This document shows, one piece after another, positions 47,640 to 57,635 of a stretch of 64,000 nucleotides of DNA (positions are counted from its first letter, which is position 1; every line of letters starts with the position of its first letter). Below the pieces are notes generated by a model. That model ran no database searches and was not told the origin of the DNA. It was given only the letters and a program-made list of their open reading frames with translations. Both the position numbers and the translations under genes were made by a program. The DNA comes from Amborella trichopoda (taxonomy: Eukaryota > Streptophyta > Magnoliopsida > Amborellales > Amborellaceae): positions 4,649,231-4,713,230 of the forward strand of contig NW_006499912.1 in the NCBI RefSeq assembly GCF_000471905.2, read 5' to 3'.

Positions 47640-48525
47640 GATGCCGTGATGGACAATCAATGGAAGATGCTCATCTATTGTGCACTGACATAGTTTTGAT
47701 CGATGAGACTCAAAACGTTGCTCAACACAAAGTTAGAGCTTTGGAGGGATGCTCTAGAATCTAAAGGTTTTTAAATGAGCCGGAGTTTGAACTAAGACAA
47801 AGCCGGAGTTTGAACTAAGACAAAGTATATGGAAAACAAGTTTAGTAATGATAGGAGTAGAGACGAGGAAGTAGTTAACATTGACGGTCAGGAAATACCA
47901 AACAGAGCGCATTATCGATATCGTGGGACGATAATCCAGGGAAATGGAGAGAATGAGGATGATGTCGCGAATAGAGTTAGATTTGGATGGGCGAAGTGGA
48001 GATGTACAACTGGAATTTTATGTGATTGCCGTATACCAATCAATCTGAAGGGCAAGTCTTATAGGACAACTGGAGACAAGTTTTGCTATTTGGGGTGGAA
48101 TGTTGGGCTGTTAAAAAACAATATACTCAGAATGAAAGTAGCGGAGGTGAGGATGTTGAGATGGATGAGCAGAAAGACAAGAAAGGATACAATTCGAAAT
48201 AAATACATTCGGAAAAATTTAGGTGTGGCACCTATAGGTGATAAGATTAGAGATAGTAGACTTTGGTGGGCTAGCCATCTGTGACACAAACTCAGTACAA
48301 TACCTGTTAGGTGGTGCGAGTTAGTTCAAGTGGAAGGCTAAAAAAGTGTAAGGGGTAAGGCCCAAAAGGACATGGTTTGAAGTAGTAAGAAAAGATATGA
48401 CAACCTATGGCCTTACTGAGGGTATGACCCCTAATAGAGCATAATGGTGGACCAGGATTTGTGTATCAGACGCCAATTAGTTGGAAAAGGCTTTGATGGT
48501 GATGATTATGAGGACTTGGTTTGAG
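47640..48525 (+). mobile_element. RTE-like LINE, C-terminal half of the reverse transcriptase
   Basis: Frames recall plant LINE RT: VLIDET at about 47697, then KFSNDRSRDEEVVNIDGQEI, RYRGTIIQGNGENEDD, RVRFGWAKWRCTTGILCD, RIPINLKGKSYRT, VAEVRMLRWMSRKTRKDTI and LGVAPIGDKIRDSRLWWASH. Residues 47829-48284 form one open frame of 151 codons. The 3' part (PKRTWFEVV.. and on) ends in a (GAT)n-like tract near 48510. The 5' half is missing, and a 23-bp direct repeat (AGCCGGAGTTTGAACTAAGAC) lies at 47780-47825. Confidence 0.88.
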
Positions 48526-48741
48526 TGTTTTTGGTAGAAAATGTGTTGAGCTTGATAAGAAATTTATGATTTAATTAAATTTTTTTGATGAATTTATGAT
48601 TTAATTAAGTAATAAAATAAGTGCGGGTTTATTATCATAATTTCATATATATATGCACAACATCATATGATTTGAGGTTTACTAAGGAGCTGCTTGGGAT
48701 AGGATTTAGAGTCAAAGTAATCATGAGGCTACAAAGGTTTT

Positions 48742-49470
48742 ATGGAAATAACCTTAGAAAAAAGTGATCCGGGTTGGTTGTATGGAAATAACCCAAAACC
48801 AAATGATAAAAATTGTATAAGGTGTAATTTTTGTGAAAAAGTTACCAATGGGGGTATTAGCCAATTCAAAAAACACGTTGCTGGTGTTAGAGGTAATCTT
48901 CTTGTACAAAGGTTCCGGAAGCAGTTTGAGATGAGATTAGACATCTTTTGAATTTTGAAGAACCAAAAAAAGATGAAAATAAGCTTCTATGGAAGTATCT
49001 TCTCCAGCTTCTAGTCGTCGGAGTGGTGATCCGGGTTGGAAGTATGGTTATATTCTGAATCCAAGTGATAAAAATCATAGTAAATGTAATTATTGTGGAA
49101 AGGATACGAATGGGGGCATTTACCGGTTTTAAAAACACCTTGTCGGTATTACGGGGGATGTTGCCCCGTGTAAAATGTTCTTGAGGCTACTAAGGAGGAA
49201 ATTACTCAATATTTGAGTTCAAAGAAGCACAAAAAGAAGGGTACATCAGCCAAGACTCTTAGCGTCTCATCTGCACAGACTACTCATACTAGTAAGAGGA
49301 AGGTAGAAGAAGAGGAGGAGGAGGAAGAGGCTGATTCAGAATAAATAGAGGAAGATGAACGTTATATTGAAGGGGGAGATGACTTTGATGATGATGGCCT
49401 CGACTCTGATGCATATGATGAGGCTTGCGCTATTGATATTTCTTCTTCTGATGATGATGATGATTGAAGA
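48742..49470 (+). pseudogene. hAT transposase remnant: two BED-type zinc fingers and an acidic tail
   Basis: First finger 48765-48950: DPGWLYGNNPKPNDKN, C-x2-C (CNFC), then QFKKHVAGVRGN. Second copy 48985-49180: SPASSRRSGDPGWKYG, CNYCGKDTNGGI, then a stop just before KHLVGITGDVAPCKM. Both match the N-terminal DNA-binding finger of plant hAT transposases. The catalytic core that should follow is absent. The sequence passes directly to a Lys/Ser segment, a Glu-run (KRKVEEEEEEEEADS) and an Asp-rich end (SSSDDDDD). An internal deletion of the catalytic region plus duplication of the N-terminus is the simplest reading. Not functional as a transposase. Confidence 0.82.
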
Positions 49471-49653
49471 CTCTTGCCTCTTGGTGCTGGGTGTTGAGTC
49501 TTGAGTCTGTTGACTGTTGTGTAACTTGTGTTGAGTCATGAGTGTTGACTTTTGCTAGACTGCGTATTTTTTTTAAATTTTTATATATTTCTGTTGTGTT
49601 GGGTGTTGACTTTTATATCACTTGTGTATGGTTTTACAGTTTATTGTTTTAAC

Positions 49654-50320
49654 CAGGGTTTTAAAAATCAGCAAGTCGCAACGGACTCACCTAAGTCGAC
49701 ACAGGAACCGGGTACCGCGTGTCGATTCTTCTGCAAAACCAGGAATCGTTCGATCTTAGAGGAGAATCAGTGATTTTGAACAGTGAATTGCCTTTTTTAT
49801 GTCATAAATCGCGATTCCAGTCGCTTAGTGACGTCACAGGGCAAGTCGTGACCTGAGGACATTTTGGAATTTTTTTTCAAAAAATCATGACTGGTGTACC
49901 ATTTCTTTCCATTACGCTAGCGTTTAGGCTTTTGTAAAGGTATTTATACTTGCTACACTTTCTCCCATTATTTGATGTGGGACTTGCGTTAAGCCATATT
50001 ATATTGAAAATTTATACAATATAGGTAATTATTGTACAAAACTCTTCAGCAGTTCGTGAATGGCTGTCGTGGTTAGCAGCAGTGGTTCTTGTGCGTGACG
50101 TCCCAAGTTCGAATCCCAGTTGGGACGTTATTGTGCAAAATTCACTTTTTGTGTTAAAAAAAAAAATTAAAAAAAATAATATCATAAAAAAAAGAGAGAT
50201 AGGTTTTTACTTTTGTTTTAAAAAAAAAAACTAAAATTTATCTTCATAAAAAAAAAGAAAATAATATCATAATTTTTTTTTTTTTTAAAATATCATAGAA
50301 AAAGAAGAAGGTAGGTTTTT
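49654..50320 (+). repeat. Arm A, left copy, with tRNA-like boxes
   Basis: Pairs in reverse with 51547-52167 (shared: CATAAATCGCGATTCCAG, CAGGGTTTTAAAAAT, GTGAATTTTGCACAAT). It contains GTTCGAATCCC (50107-50117), a tRNA-type B box, with GGTTAGCAGCAGTGG (50071-50085) about 25 bp before it as a possible A box. An 8-bp stem CGTCCCAA/TTGGGACG surrounds the B box and is kept in the other arm. Confidence 0.7.
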
Positions 50321-50323
50321 ACC

Positions 50324-51560
50324 AGTGGTTTAAAAAACGGATGGGTGCCCCGGATAGGGCACCTCAAAAACCATCCGGATCGGTGAATTGGCGATTCGGA
50401 TCGGGAATTGGCCGAATCGGTCTTGTTAAGCCTTAAAAGAAATCCAAAAAAATTATGAAAATTCATTATAAATGTTATTTTTTAAGAATCCAATAAGAAA
50501 TAGGGGTATGACATTATTAACTTTCATTTTTAATCAATTTGTGAATAATTAAGCTGTTCTTTTTCTGTATGAACTTCTGTTAATCATTAAATTTGCTTCA
50601 CATAAAACAAAAAACATAGAATTACCATGGATAAAGTATATAATCATACATAAACTACAATAAATAATGGATTAAATCGATAAAAAATGGCCACTAAAAT
50701 CTCGAATTGGCGGAAAAACCTAATCCACAAAAAAAAAAAAAAACTAATTATTACAACCCCACTATAATCCATAATTATTACAACCTGTCTAATTATAATA
50801 TTATATATTGCAGCGAAAATTGTTGGTTTATATTTTATTATATAAATAATAGCAAATTTAAAATATTTTATAATATCATTTAATTTAAAATGTATTATTG
50901 ACAGCTGTACGGAAAATAATACATTACAAGATTTATAATGCAAATAAATAAATAAAGAAATAAAATATTTGATTATGAATATATAAATTATTCGAATGCG
51001 CATCAATTTTCAAAATAACACTTCAAATTTTCAAAATAACACTTCAAATTTCCAAAAATAACACTTCAAATTTTCAAAATAACACTTCAAATATAATTTT
51101 TTAGAATTCTAGAATAAATTTAAATAAAAGAGATTGTTAGAGACAGAGAAATATTTTAAATGTGCATAAATCATACCTTGAAATTAATATTCCTAAATTT
51201 ATGTTAAAGCTTGCCATATTATAAAAATAAAAACTACAATTAGATCAGTTTTTCTTGGTTTTTATTAAAAAATAATAGTTGTATAAAGAAATATCTTGTA
51301 CTTTTTTTGACAAGAAATGCTTGTACGTTTTTTTACGAGAAAATATGATATTTGTTGTATTACTTTTTTTTTTTGACAAGAAAAAAAAGATGTTATATTA
51401 CCTTTTTTTTTTGCTTGTTGTATTACTTTTTATTTTTTTTATTTCTTTTATCATATTATTTTTTTCATTTGAGTTTTTTATTTTTTTTAAAACAAAAGTA
51501 AAAACGTATATTTTTTTTTTAATGAAGACAATTTTTAGTTTTTTTTTAAAGACAAAAGTA
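50324..51560 (+). repeat. Arm B, left copy
   Basis: Begins CAGTGGTTTAAAAAACGG, then GGTGCCCCGGATAGGGCACC (itself palindromic). Pairs in reverse with 52168-53345 over about 1.2 kb (shared: AATGGATTAAATCGATAAAA, AATTCATTATAAATGTTATT). A 21-bp minisatellite, TTTTCAAAATAACACTTCAAA x4 at 51007-51091, occurs in this arm but as only one copy in the other. Confidence 0.75.
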
Positions 51561-52167
51561 GAAACCTATCTTCGTTTTTTTATTTTTTATGATATTATTT
51601 TTCTTCCTTTTTTTTATGATATTATTTTTTTAAAATTTTTTTATGAAGACCAAAGTGAATTTTGCACAATATCGTCCCAATTGGGATTCGAATTTGGGAC
51701 GTCACGCATAAAACCTCTGCTGCTAACCATGATAGTCCTTCGCGCTTTGCTGAAGAGTTTTGTATAATAATTGCCTATATTGTATAAATTTTCAATATAA
51801 TATGGTGTAGCGGATGTCCCACATCGAAGAATTGTAGAAAGTCAATAAGATATAAATACCTTTACATAAGCTTTTAATGCCAGCGCGATGGAGAGAAAGG
51901 GTAACCTGAAATGATATTTTGAAAAAAATTACCAAAATGTCTTTACGTAAGGACTCCCTCTGTAACGTCACTAAGAGCCTTGTGACATCATCAAGCGGCT
52001 GGAATCGCGATTTATGACGTAATAGGGGCGATTCACTGATCAAAATCGTCGATTCTCTTCTAGGATCAGGAGATTTTCGGTTTTGCAAAAGAATTGACGG
52101 GGGTTGCCTGATTCCCGCATCGACTCAGGCGAGTCCATTGCAACTCGCCAATTTTTAAAACCCTGGC
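51547..52167 (-). repeat. Arm A, inverted copy lying between the B arms
   Basis: Ends TTTTTAAAACCCTG at 52167, the reverse of the element's left end. It forms the loop between the two B arms. It retains the tRNA-like stem and B-box region near 51672-51700. Confidence 0.75.
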
Positions 52168-53345
52168 TTTTACTTTTGTCTTAAAAAAAAACTTCAATTA
52201 ATCTTCATAAAAAAAAAAGAAGAAGATAGGTTCTTACTTTTGTCTTAAAAAAAAACTAAAATAAAGAAAATACTATGATAAAAGAAATAAAGAAAAGAAA
52301 AAGTAATACAACAAGCCAAAAAAAAAAACAGGTAATATAACATCTTCTTTTCTTTTTTGTCAAAAAAAAAAAAGTAGTACAACAAATATCATATTTTCTC
52401 GTAAAAAAAAAAATACAAGTATTTCTTTTCAAAAAAATAAAAGATATTTCTTAATATAACAAATATGTTTTAATGCAAACTAGGAATAACTGATTGAATT
52501 ATAATTTTTACTTTTATAATATGGTAAGCTTTAATATAAATTTTGGAATATTAATTTTAAGATATGATTCATACACATTTGAAATATTTCTCAGTCTCTA
52601 ACAATCTCTTGCATTAAATTTATTCTAGAATTCTAAAAAATTATATTTTTAAAAATTTGAAGTGTTATTTAGAAAATTGATGCTCATTCGAATAATTTAT
52701 ATATTGATAATCAAATATTTTATTTATTTATTTGCATTATAAATCTTGTAATGTATTATTTTTCTTACAATTGTCAATAATACATTTTAAATTAAATGAT
52801 ATTTTAAAATATTTTGAATTTCCATTATTTATATAATAAAAAATAAAGCAACAATTTTTGTTGCAATATATAATATTATAGTTAGATTGGTTTTAATAAT
52901 TTTGGATTATAGTTAGTTTGTAATAATTTGGCTTTTTTTTTTTGTGGATTAGGTTTTTCCTCTAATTCAGGATTTTAGTGACCATTTTTTATCGATTTAA
53001 TCCATTATTTATTGTAGTCTATGTATGATTATGTACTTCATCCATGGTATTTCTATGTTTTTGGTTGTATGTGATGCACATTTAATGGTTAACATAAGTT
53101 CATACAGGGAAAGAATATCTTAAGTATTCACAAATTGATTAAAAATGAAAGTTAATAATGTAATACCCATATTTCTTATTGGATTCTTAAAAAATAACAT
53201 TTATAATGAATTTTCATAATTTTTTTGATTTTTTTTAATTCTTAATTGGATCGATTCTGCCGATTCCTGATCCGAATCGTTGATTCATCGATCCGGATGG
53301 GTTTTTGAGGTGCTCTATCCGGGGCACTTATGGATTATCAAAATT
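52168..53345 (-). repeat. Arm B, inverted copy
   Basis: Reverse complement of 50324-51560. The outer end (TATCCGGGGCACTTATGG) diverges over the last 20-30 bp, so the expected CAGTG terminus is lost. The GC-rich element end follows at about 53424. Confidence 0.75.
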
Positions 53346-53423
53346 CTTTTCTCAACTTCTATTTTTCTTTTTTTCAAGTTGGATTGTTGGAATACGGCAT
53401 ATTGGGATTTTTTTTTTTTCAAC

Positions 53424-53527
53424 TGGGCAGCCGTCCAGGTTCTGGGTACCCGCCTAGGGGTTAGGCGGCCTGGAGGCCTGGACCCCCCAAGCTGCCTAGG
53501 ACCCGCCTAGCGCTTTTTGATACACTG
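53424..53527. mobile_element. Right end of a GC-rich hAT-type MITE
   Basis: GCAGCCGTCCAGGTTCTGGG to CGCTTTTTGATACACTG matches the right ends of 569-1008 and 60342-60989. The family's usual left end (CAGTG..CAAAAAGC..CCGCCCAG) is not found nearby. The 8-bp repeat after it matches the one before 49654. Confidence 0.75.
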
Positions 53528-53792
53528 GTTTTAACTCCACTAATTTGCAGAGAGAATGGGATTTGTGGGCATGTAGAGTCGTGGTACTTAAGAGGCATAA
53601 TAGTCGATGAAATGTAGTGATTGGTTGGCTTTAACTGAACTTTACTGGCCTGGGGCATTTCTTGCGATTATAGAGGTGATTCATTATTATCCTATTTCAG
53701 GTGACCACTTCTTTGAAACCTATGCAAAATGTTAACGCTTTAGTTACTTCTTTAGGCTATGTGTTGATTAAACAAAGAGGCCAGTTATAGGT

Positions 53793-54128
53793 GAAGATGA
53801 TTTCTTAGGGGCACAATTGAATAATGGGAAGCCGCAACTCAAGAAGTTGGAAGGTCTAGTTTTCTATATTACTTGTTTGGTAGCAGGACATGCTACAAGA
53901 AACTAGCTTTAGCAAGTTAATGAGTTTCCAATAAGTGGCAACCTGCCGCTTCTATTTTGTGAAGATGATTTCTTAGGGGCACAATTGAGTAATGGGAAAC
54001 TGCAACTCTAGAAGCTGGAAGTTCTAGTTTACTATAGCACTTGTTTGGTAACAGGACTTGCTACACGAAACTAGCTTTAGGAAGTTCCTAAGTTTCAAAA
54101 AAGTGGCAACCTACAACTTCTATGTCCC
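53793..54128 (+). repeat. Tandem duplication, 168-bp period
   Basis: Two copies starting GAAGATGATTTCTTAGGGGC at 53793 and 53961 continue through AACTAGCTTTAG and AAGTGGCAACCT with about 15% differences. No coding sense was recognised. Confidence 0.85.
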
Positions 54129-54169
54129 CCATTCAAGTCTGCATACCTAGTTTTTGGGAAGTTTGACTC

Positions 54170-55510
54170 TCGCCCCCTTTTCGCGTTTCGTCTCCTTTCT
54201 CTCTCCGAATCCTTTCTGTATCTAGCGAAGGCCCCCCTCTCTTTCTCTATAACCGTCTAGCCATGCCTTTCCTATCTCTAAATGCTCTCTGAGGGTGCCC
54301 GTTTTCTTTATGACTCATTTCTCTCTCTGAATGTGCCTTTTCTCTCTAATGCTTCTCTCTAATCCTCCCTTTAATTGTGCACTCTCTCTAGCTCTCTATC
54401 CTTACCTCTCTCTCTTGTAGTTACCCTTTTCTCTCTAAATCTTCTCTTTCTAACTCTTGAATTCCTTTCTCTAATCATACCCTTTCTCTTTAACAGTGCT
54501 CATACTCTTTAACTCCTCTAGCTATGTACTCACTCTCTAAGTTATCTTTCTTTAAATGTTGCATTTCTCTTTGTAACTCCATTCTCTCTCTGTGGTACTT
54601 CTCTCTTTAACTGCTCTCTTTCTAATTGTGTCCTTGCTCGCTCTCCAACGATTCCTTTTGTTTGTCTAACTTCCTTTGTCACTCTAAATGTGCACTTTAT
54701 CTCTCTAATTGTGTCGTCTGTCACTTGTAGTGCCCCCCTCCTCTGTCTCAATGTCTCTTTGGAACATTGGCGCCTATATATGATATTCACAGATGCATCT
54801 AGGATCCATTTATCACTAGTGAGGAGACTTTGAAAATACAATCGCTTAACTATCTCATCCTCATCCCAAATCAAATGCCTCTCATAAAATATCCAAGAAG
54901 CCTCAATCAACATGATTGTGAACGTTTATCCCATTATAAAAAAGAATTGCGAGCCTCTTTAATGTTACGATTTCAATATAACTTGAAGTCTTTATTTTCC
55001 TCTTCAATAAATTGTGTGGAAATAAAAGAGCCGCAGCCATTGTAAAAGTACCTTTGCCAGAAAAATACATGCATTGTATCAGAAGGCTAATGGCCTTGTT
55101 TTTATTGAAATATTAACTTTTTTTTTTCTTTGGCTTTGTTAGTCTTTAGAATGAGAGCAATGAATGCATACATGTAGGTTTAACCTTGCCTCAATGAGGA
55201 AAGTGAAGAACTCAAGAAAACTTCCATAATGTCTTCAAATTATCTTGGAAATTGTAAGAAAATTTGTTGAGGCTTGGGGTAGGTTAGACCTAACCCATAA
55301 AGAAGCTCATGAGGAGCTTCTTCCATAATTACTTACTTGAGATTGCCTTGGTACTTGTGACATTCTTTATTGGCCTAGAGCCTTGTATCTGCCGAGTACA
55401 CAGATTGCATGCATTTTTCATCTTATCTCATTCAGCCTTCCAAGTTCTCCATCTTTTATAATTTGATCGAAGTTAATGCCGTCCTATAGTTGTTTGGAAC
55501 CTCTCACCTA
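54170..55510. other. CT-rich block and unassigned sequence
   Basis: Region 54170-54770 is strongly pyrimidine-rich with many CTCTCTAA phrases. Region 54780-54930 carries a minus-strand frame without a recognised domain. The rest shows nothing identifiable. Confidence 0.45.
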
Positions 55511-56070
55511 AGGGCACGATTCCAATTCTGAATCCCAATTTCATGATCGACAAGGACTCTACTGAATTAGTTTTTCTGAAGTTTAGAATCTCGGCTCCTT
55601 ATTTCAAGAATCTCGATTCCAATACCTATAGGGTATCATTTCTAATATTTATTGATTTTCAATCCCACATTTGTTGAATCTGGATTCTGCATTTGTTGAA
55701 TTTGAATTCTACATATAGTGATGGTCTCCATCAAATTAGAAACAGAAACATACCACCATGTATTAAGCATCAAATCAAAAACTCGATACCAAATATTTGA
55801 ATCTCGATTCCATATATGAACCTCGATTCCCCATGGGTTGATTCCAAATAGTTCAAAAACTCGATTCCAAAGAGGAAGGGATCTCGATTCCACAAATGTA
55901 GGGATCTCAATTCCATTTGGGCTGAATCTTATTCCTATACAGTAAGGAATCTTGTTTTATGCAATTCCCTTCCACAGACATCGATTATGAAAAACAAGAA
56001 TCTTCTAGCTTGCCGCCATTCCGATTCCCAAAATGCATCAGAATCTTAGGCGTTTCAAGGATCGTGACGT
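55510..56070. repeat. Region of scattered TCTCGATTCCA motifs
   Basis: At least ten variants of (A)TCTCGATTCC or GATTCC occur on one strand at irregular 20-60 bp spacing (for example near 55606, 55790, 55803, 55821, 55861, 55885, 55907), with several reversed GGAATC forms. They look like a decayed short-motif repeat. No ends were found. Confidence 0.5.
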
Positions 56071-57120
56071 CCATCTTAAGGATTGTGTATGTGTTTCATT
56101 ATCCTCTTCAAAACTAGTGTTCTTCTCTCTTTTGTGTTCCTACAAATACCATACTTGCTGAGGTATGCTTTAGTGCCCTTAACGGGCACTCCACGACCCA
56201 CTGGCACCTGTGAAATCCTTGGTCGGTCAGTTTTCCATTCATTTGACGAGATTTGTGGATATTGACCTTCTCCTTTTGTCCAAGTTTTTGAGTAGCAAGG
56301 TAAGGCAGTTTGTTTGAGTTGCGAAACTGTCCCATCGTTTGCTTTTACTCAGGGCTCATGATGGACTAAACCTTTGCCGTGTTGGGGGATCAAGAAGGGC
56401 ATATCTAATGGTATGGGAGCCAACCTGTCATCGTTTTTGTGATGAGTCAGAGCGATCCATTATTAATCGCGAACATCATGAGCAATATGCTTTCCACTAC
56501 TTCTCTGTTCATTTCCATTGTTGATCGCGAGAATCATGAGCAACATGATTTTATGGTCCGAAATTGGAAGGTGAAATTGTTGATTTGCCCGTTATCGATG
56601 TCATGAAAACAAACACGAAGTAAGAAAGTGATCATTCCCTGAGAGCTGTTTCGTTACCACCAAAACCACAAATGCATTTCCTTCACCTGTTCGTGATTAG
56701 CTATACCTAGCATATAAAACCCTTCTTTCACTTGACTGTGGACTCTTGGTTTCACTTTACTGTGGACTCTTAACCGTTCATGATAGCTATACCACCAAGT
56801 CCTCGAGAGAAGACTTAGTGCTTCACATTTTTGTTTGGTTGCAGTGGTCTGCTATTATCCAAGATGCTTTCTTCTCTTTTTAGTTCTACCGAAGGTTTTG
56901 TGTTCCATCCCTTGGTCATTTATAATTTCATTTAGTTTCTTCATCTTCTTGAAGCCAGGTCAGCTCTAGAAAGCCTCTAAGTAGACTTGGCAATGCGAAC
57001 TTAATTTATCATATTTTTTTTACTGAAATATAGAAAGGTTGCCAACACGCTCTGGCATTTAGTAAAAGATGCCATGATATGGCTGGCATTTTTGAACACC
57101 TCGGATATGGATGGCCTTTA
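56070..57120. other. Unassigned sequence
   Basis: A TTGATCGCGA/ATTAATCGCGA..CATGAGCAA phrase is duplicated at 56462-56485 and 56520-56545. No gene was recognised. Confidence 0.4.
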
Positions 57121-57130
57121 GTGGACACTC

Positions 57131-57210
57131 AAGGTTTCAAAAAATGCTAGGCGTTGGCTTGGCGCCCAGCATCTAGTCGGGCGGCCAGAATCTCAGGCAC
57201 GATGTAGTAT
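57131..57210. mobile_element. Left-end fragment of a GC-rich MITE
   Basis: CAAGGTTTCAAAAAATGCTA followed by GGCGTTGGCTTGGCGCCCAG resembles the GC-rich family's end. No matching right end is seen. Confidence 0.4.
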
Positions 57211-57635
57211 AAATCCTTGTATACATATATGTGCTGTCCAAATTTCACATTTATGCATATATTTGTGTAAATTTTGCAATTTATTGCATTTGAAAATATT
57301 CTGACATACTTTTTTATATACAAACATGACATCACTTGTTGAGATTAATCTTGTTCAAAATTTCAAAATTCAAACCATACAAAACATTTTAAAGTCTAAT
57401 AGGATGGTAATAGTAGTAGTCTAATAGTCTCCTACTCTCCAATTCTTCATATTCCATAATAACATGGACTCCAAGTGTCCAAGTGTCCAACTCTCCATGT
57501 TTGCAACAAACTTACATTCTATGAAACCACACAACAAAATAGTCCAAAAAGGCGAAAAGTTTGTCTAACATCCAAATGTCTAAAGTCCAAACCAAGATGG
57601 TGCAATAAAGATGCTATAAAAGAAGACAGAGGACA

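Larger units (their letters stand above)
49654..53527. mobile_element. Composite element made of two intertwined inverted repeats
   Basis: The 3874-bp block lies between perfect 8-bp repeats GTTTTAAC (49646-49653 and 53528-53535). Its ends are CAGGGTTTTAAAAATC on the left and CAGTGTATCAAAAAGC (right, reversed). Inside, arm A (49654-50320) is inverted at 51547-52167, and arm B (50324-51560) is inverted at 52168-53345. The order is therefore A, B, A', B' instead of nested. Arms are several hundred to about 1200 bp and look roughly 85-90% alike by eye. No protein is encoded; ORFs inside come from T-runs. Confidence 0.8.

Noticed and set aside
50099-50127. A true tRNA gene
   Set aside because: B box and a stem are present but no full cloverleaf or acceptor stem can be built; treated as tRNA-like only.
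51279-51767. 162-codon ORF
   Set aside because: Made of T-runs (Phe/Leu/Tyr) in the inverted-repeat arms; no domain and no conserved start.
53280-53510. 76-codon ORF ending in a Pro/Gly-rich stretch
   Set aside because: Crosses the end of arm B and the GC-rich MITE end; no conserved protein.
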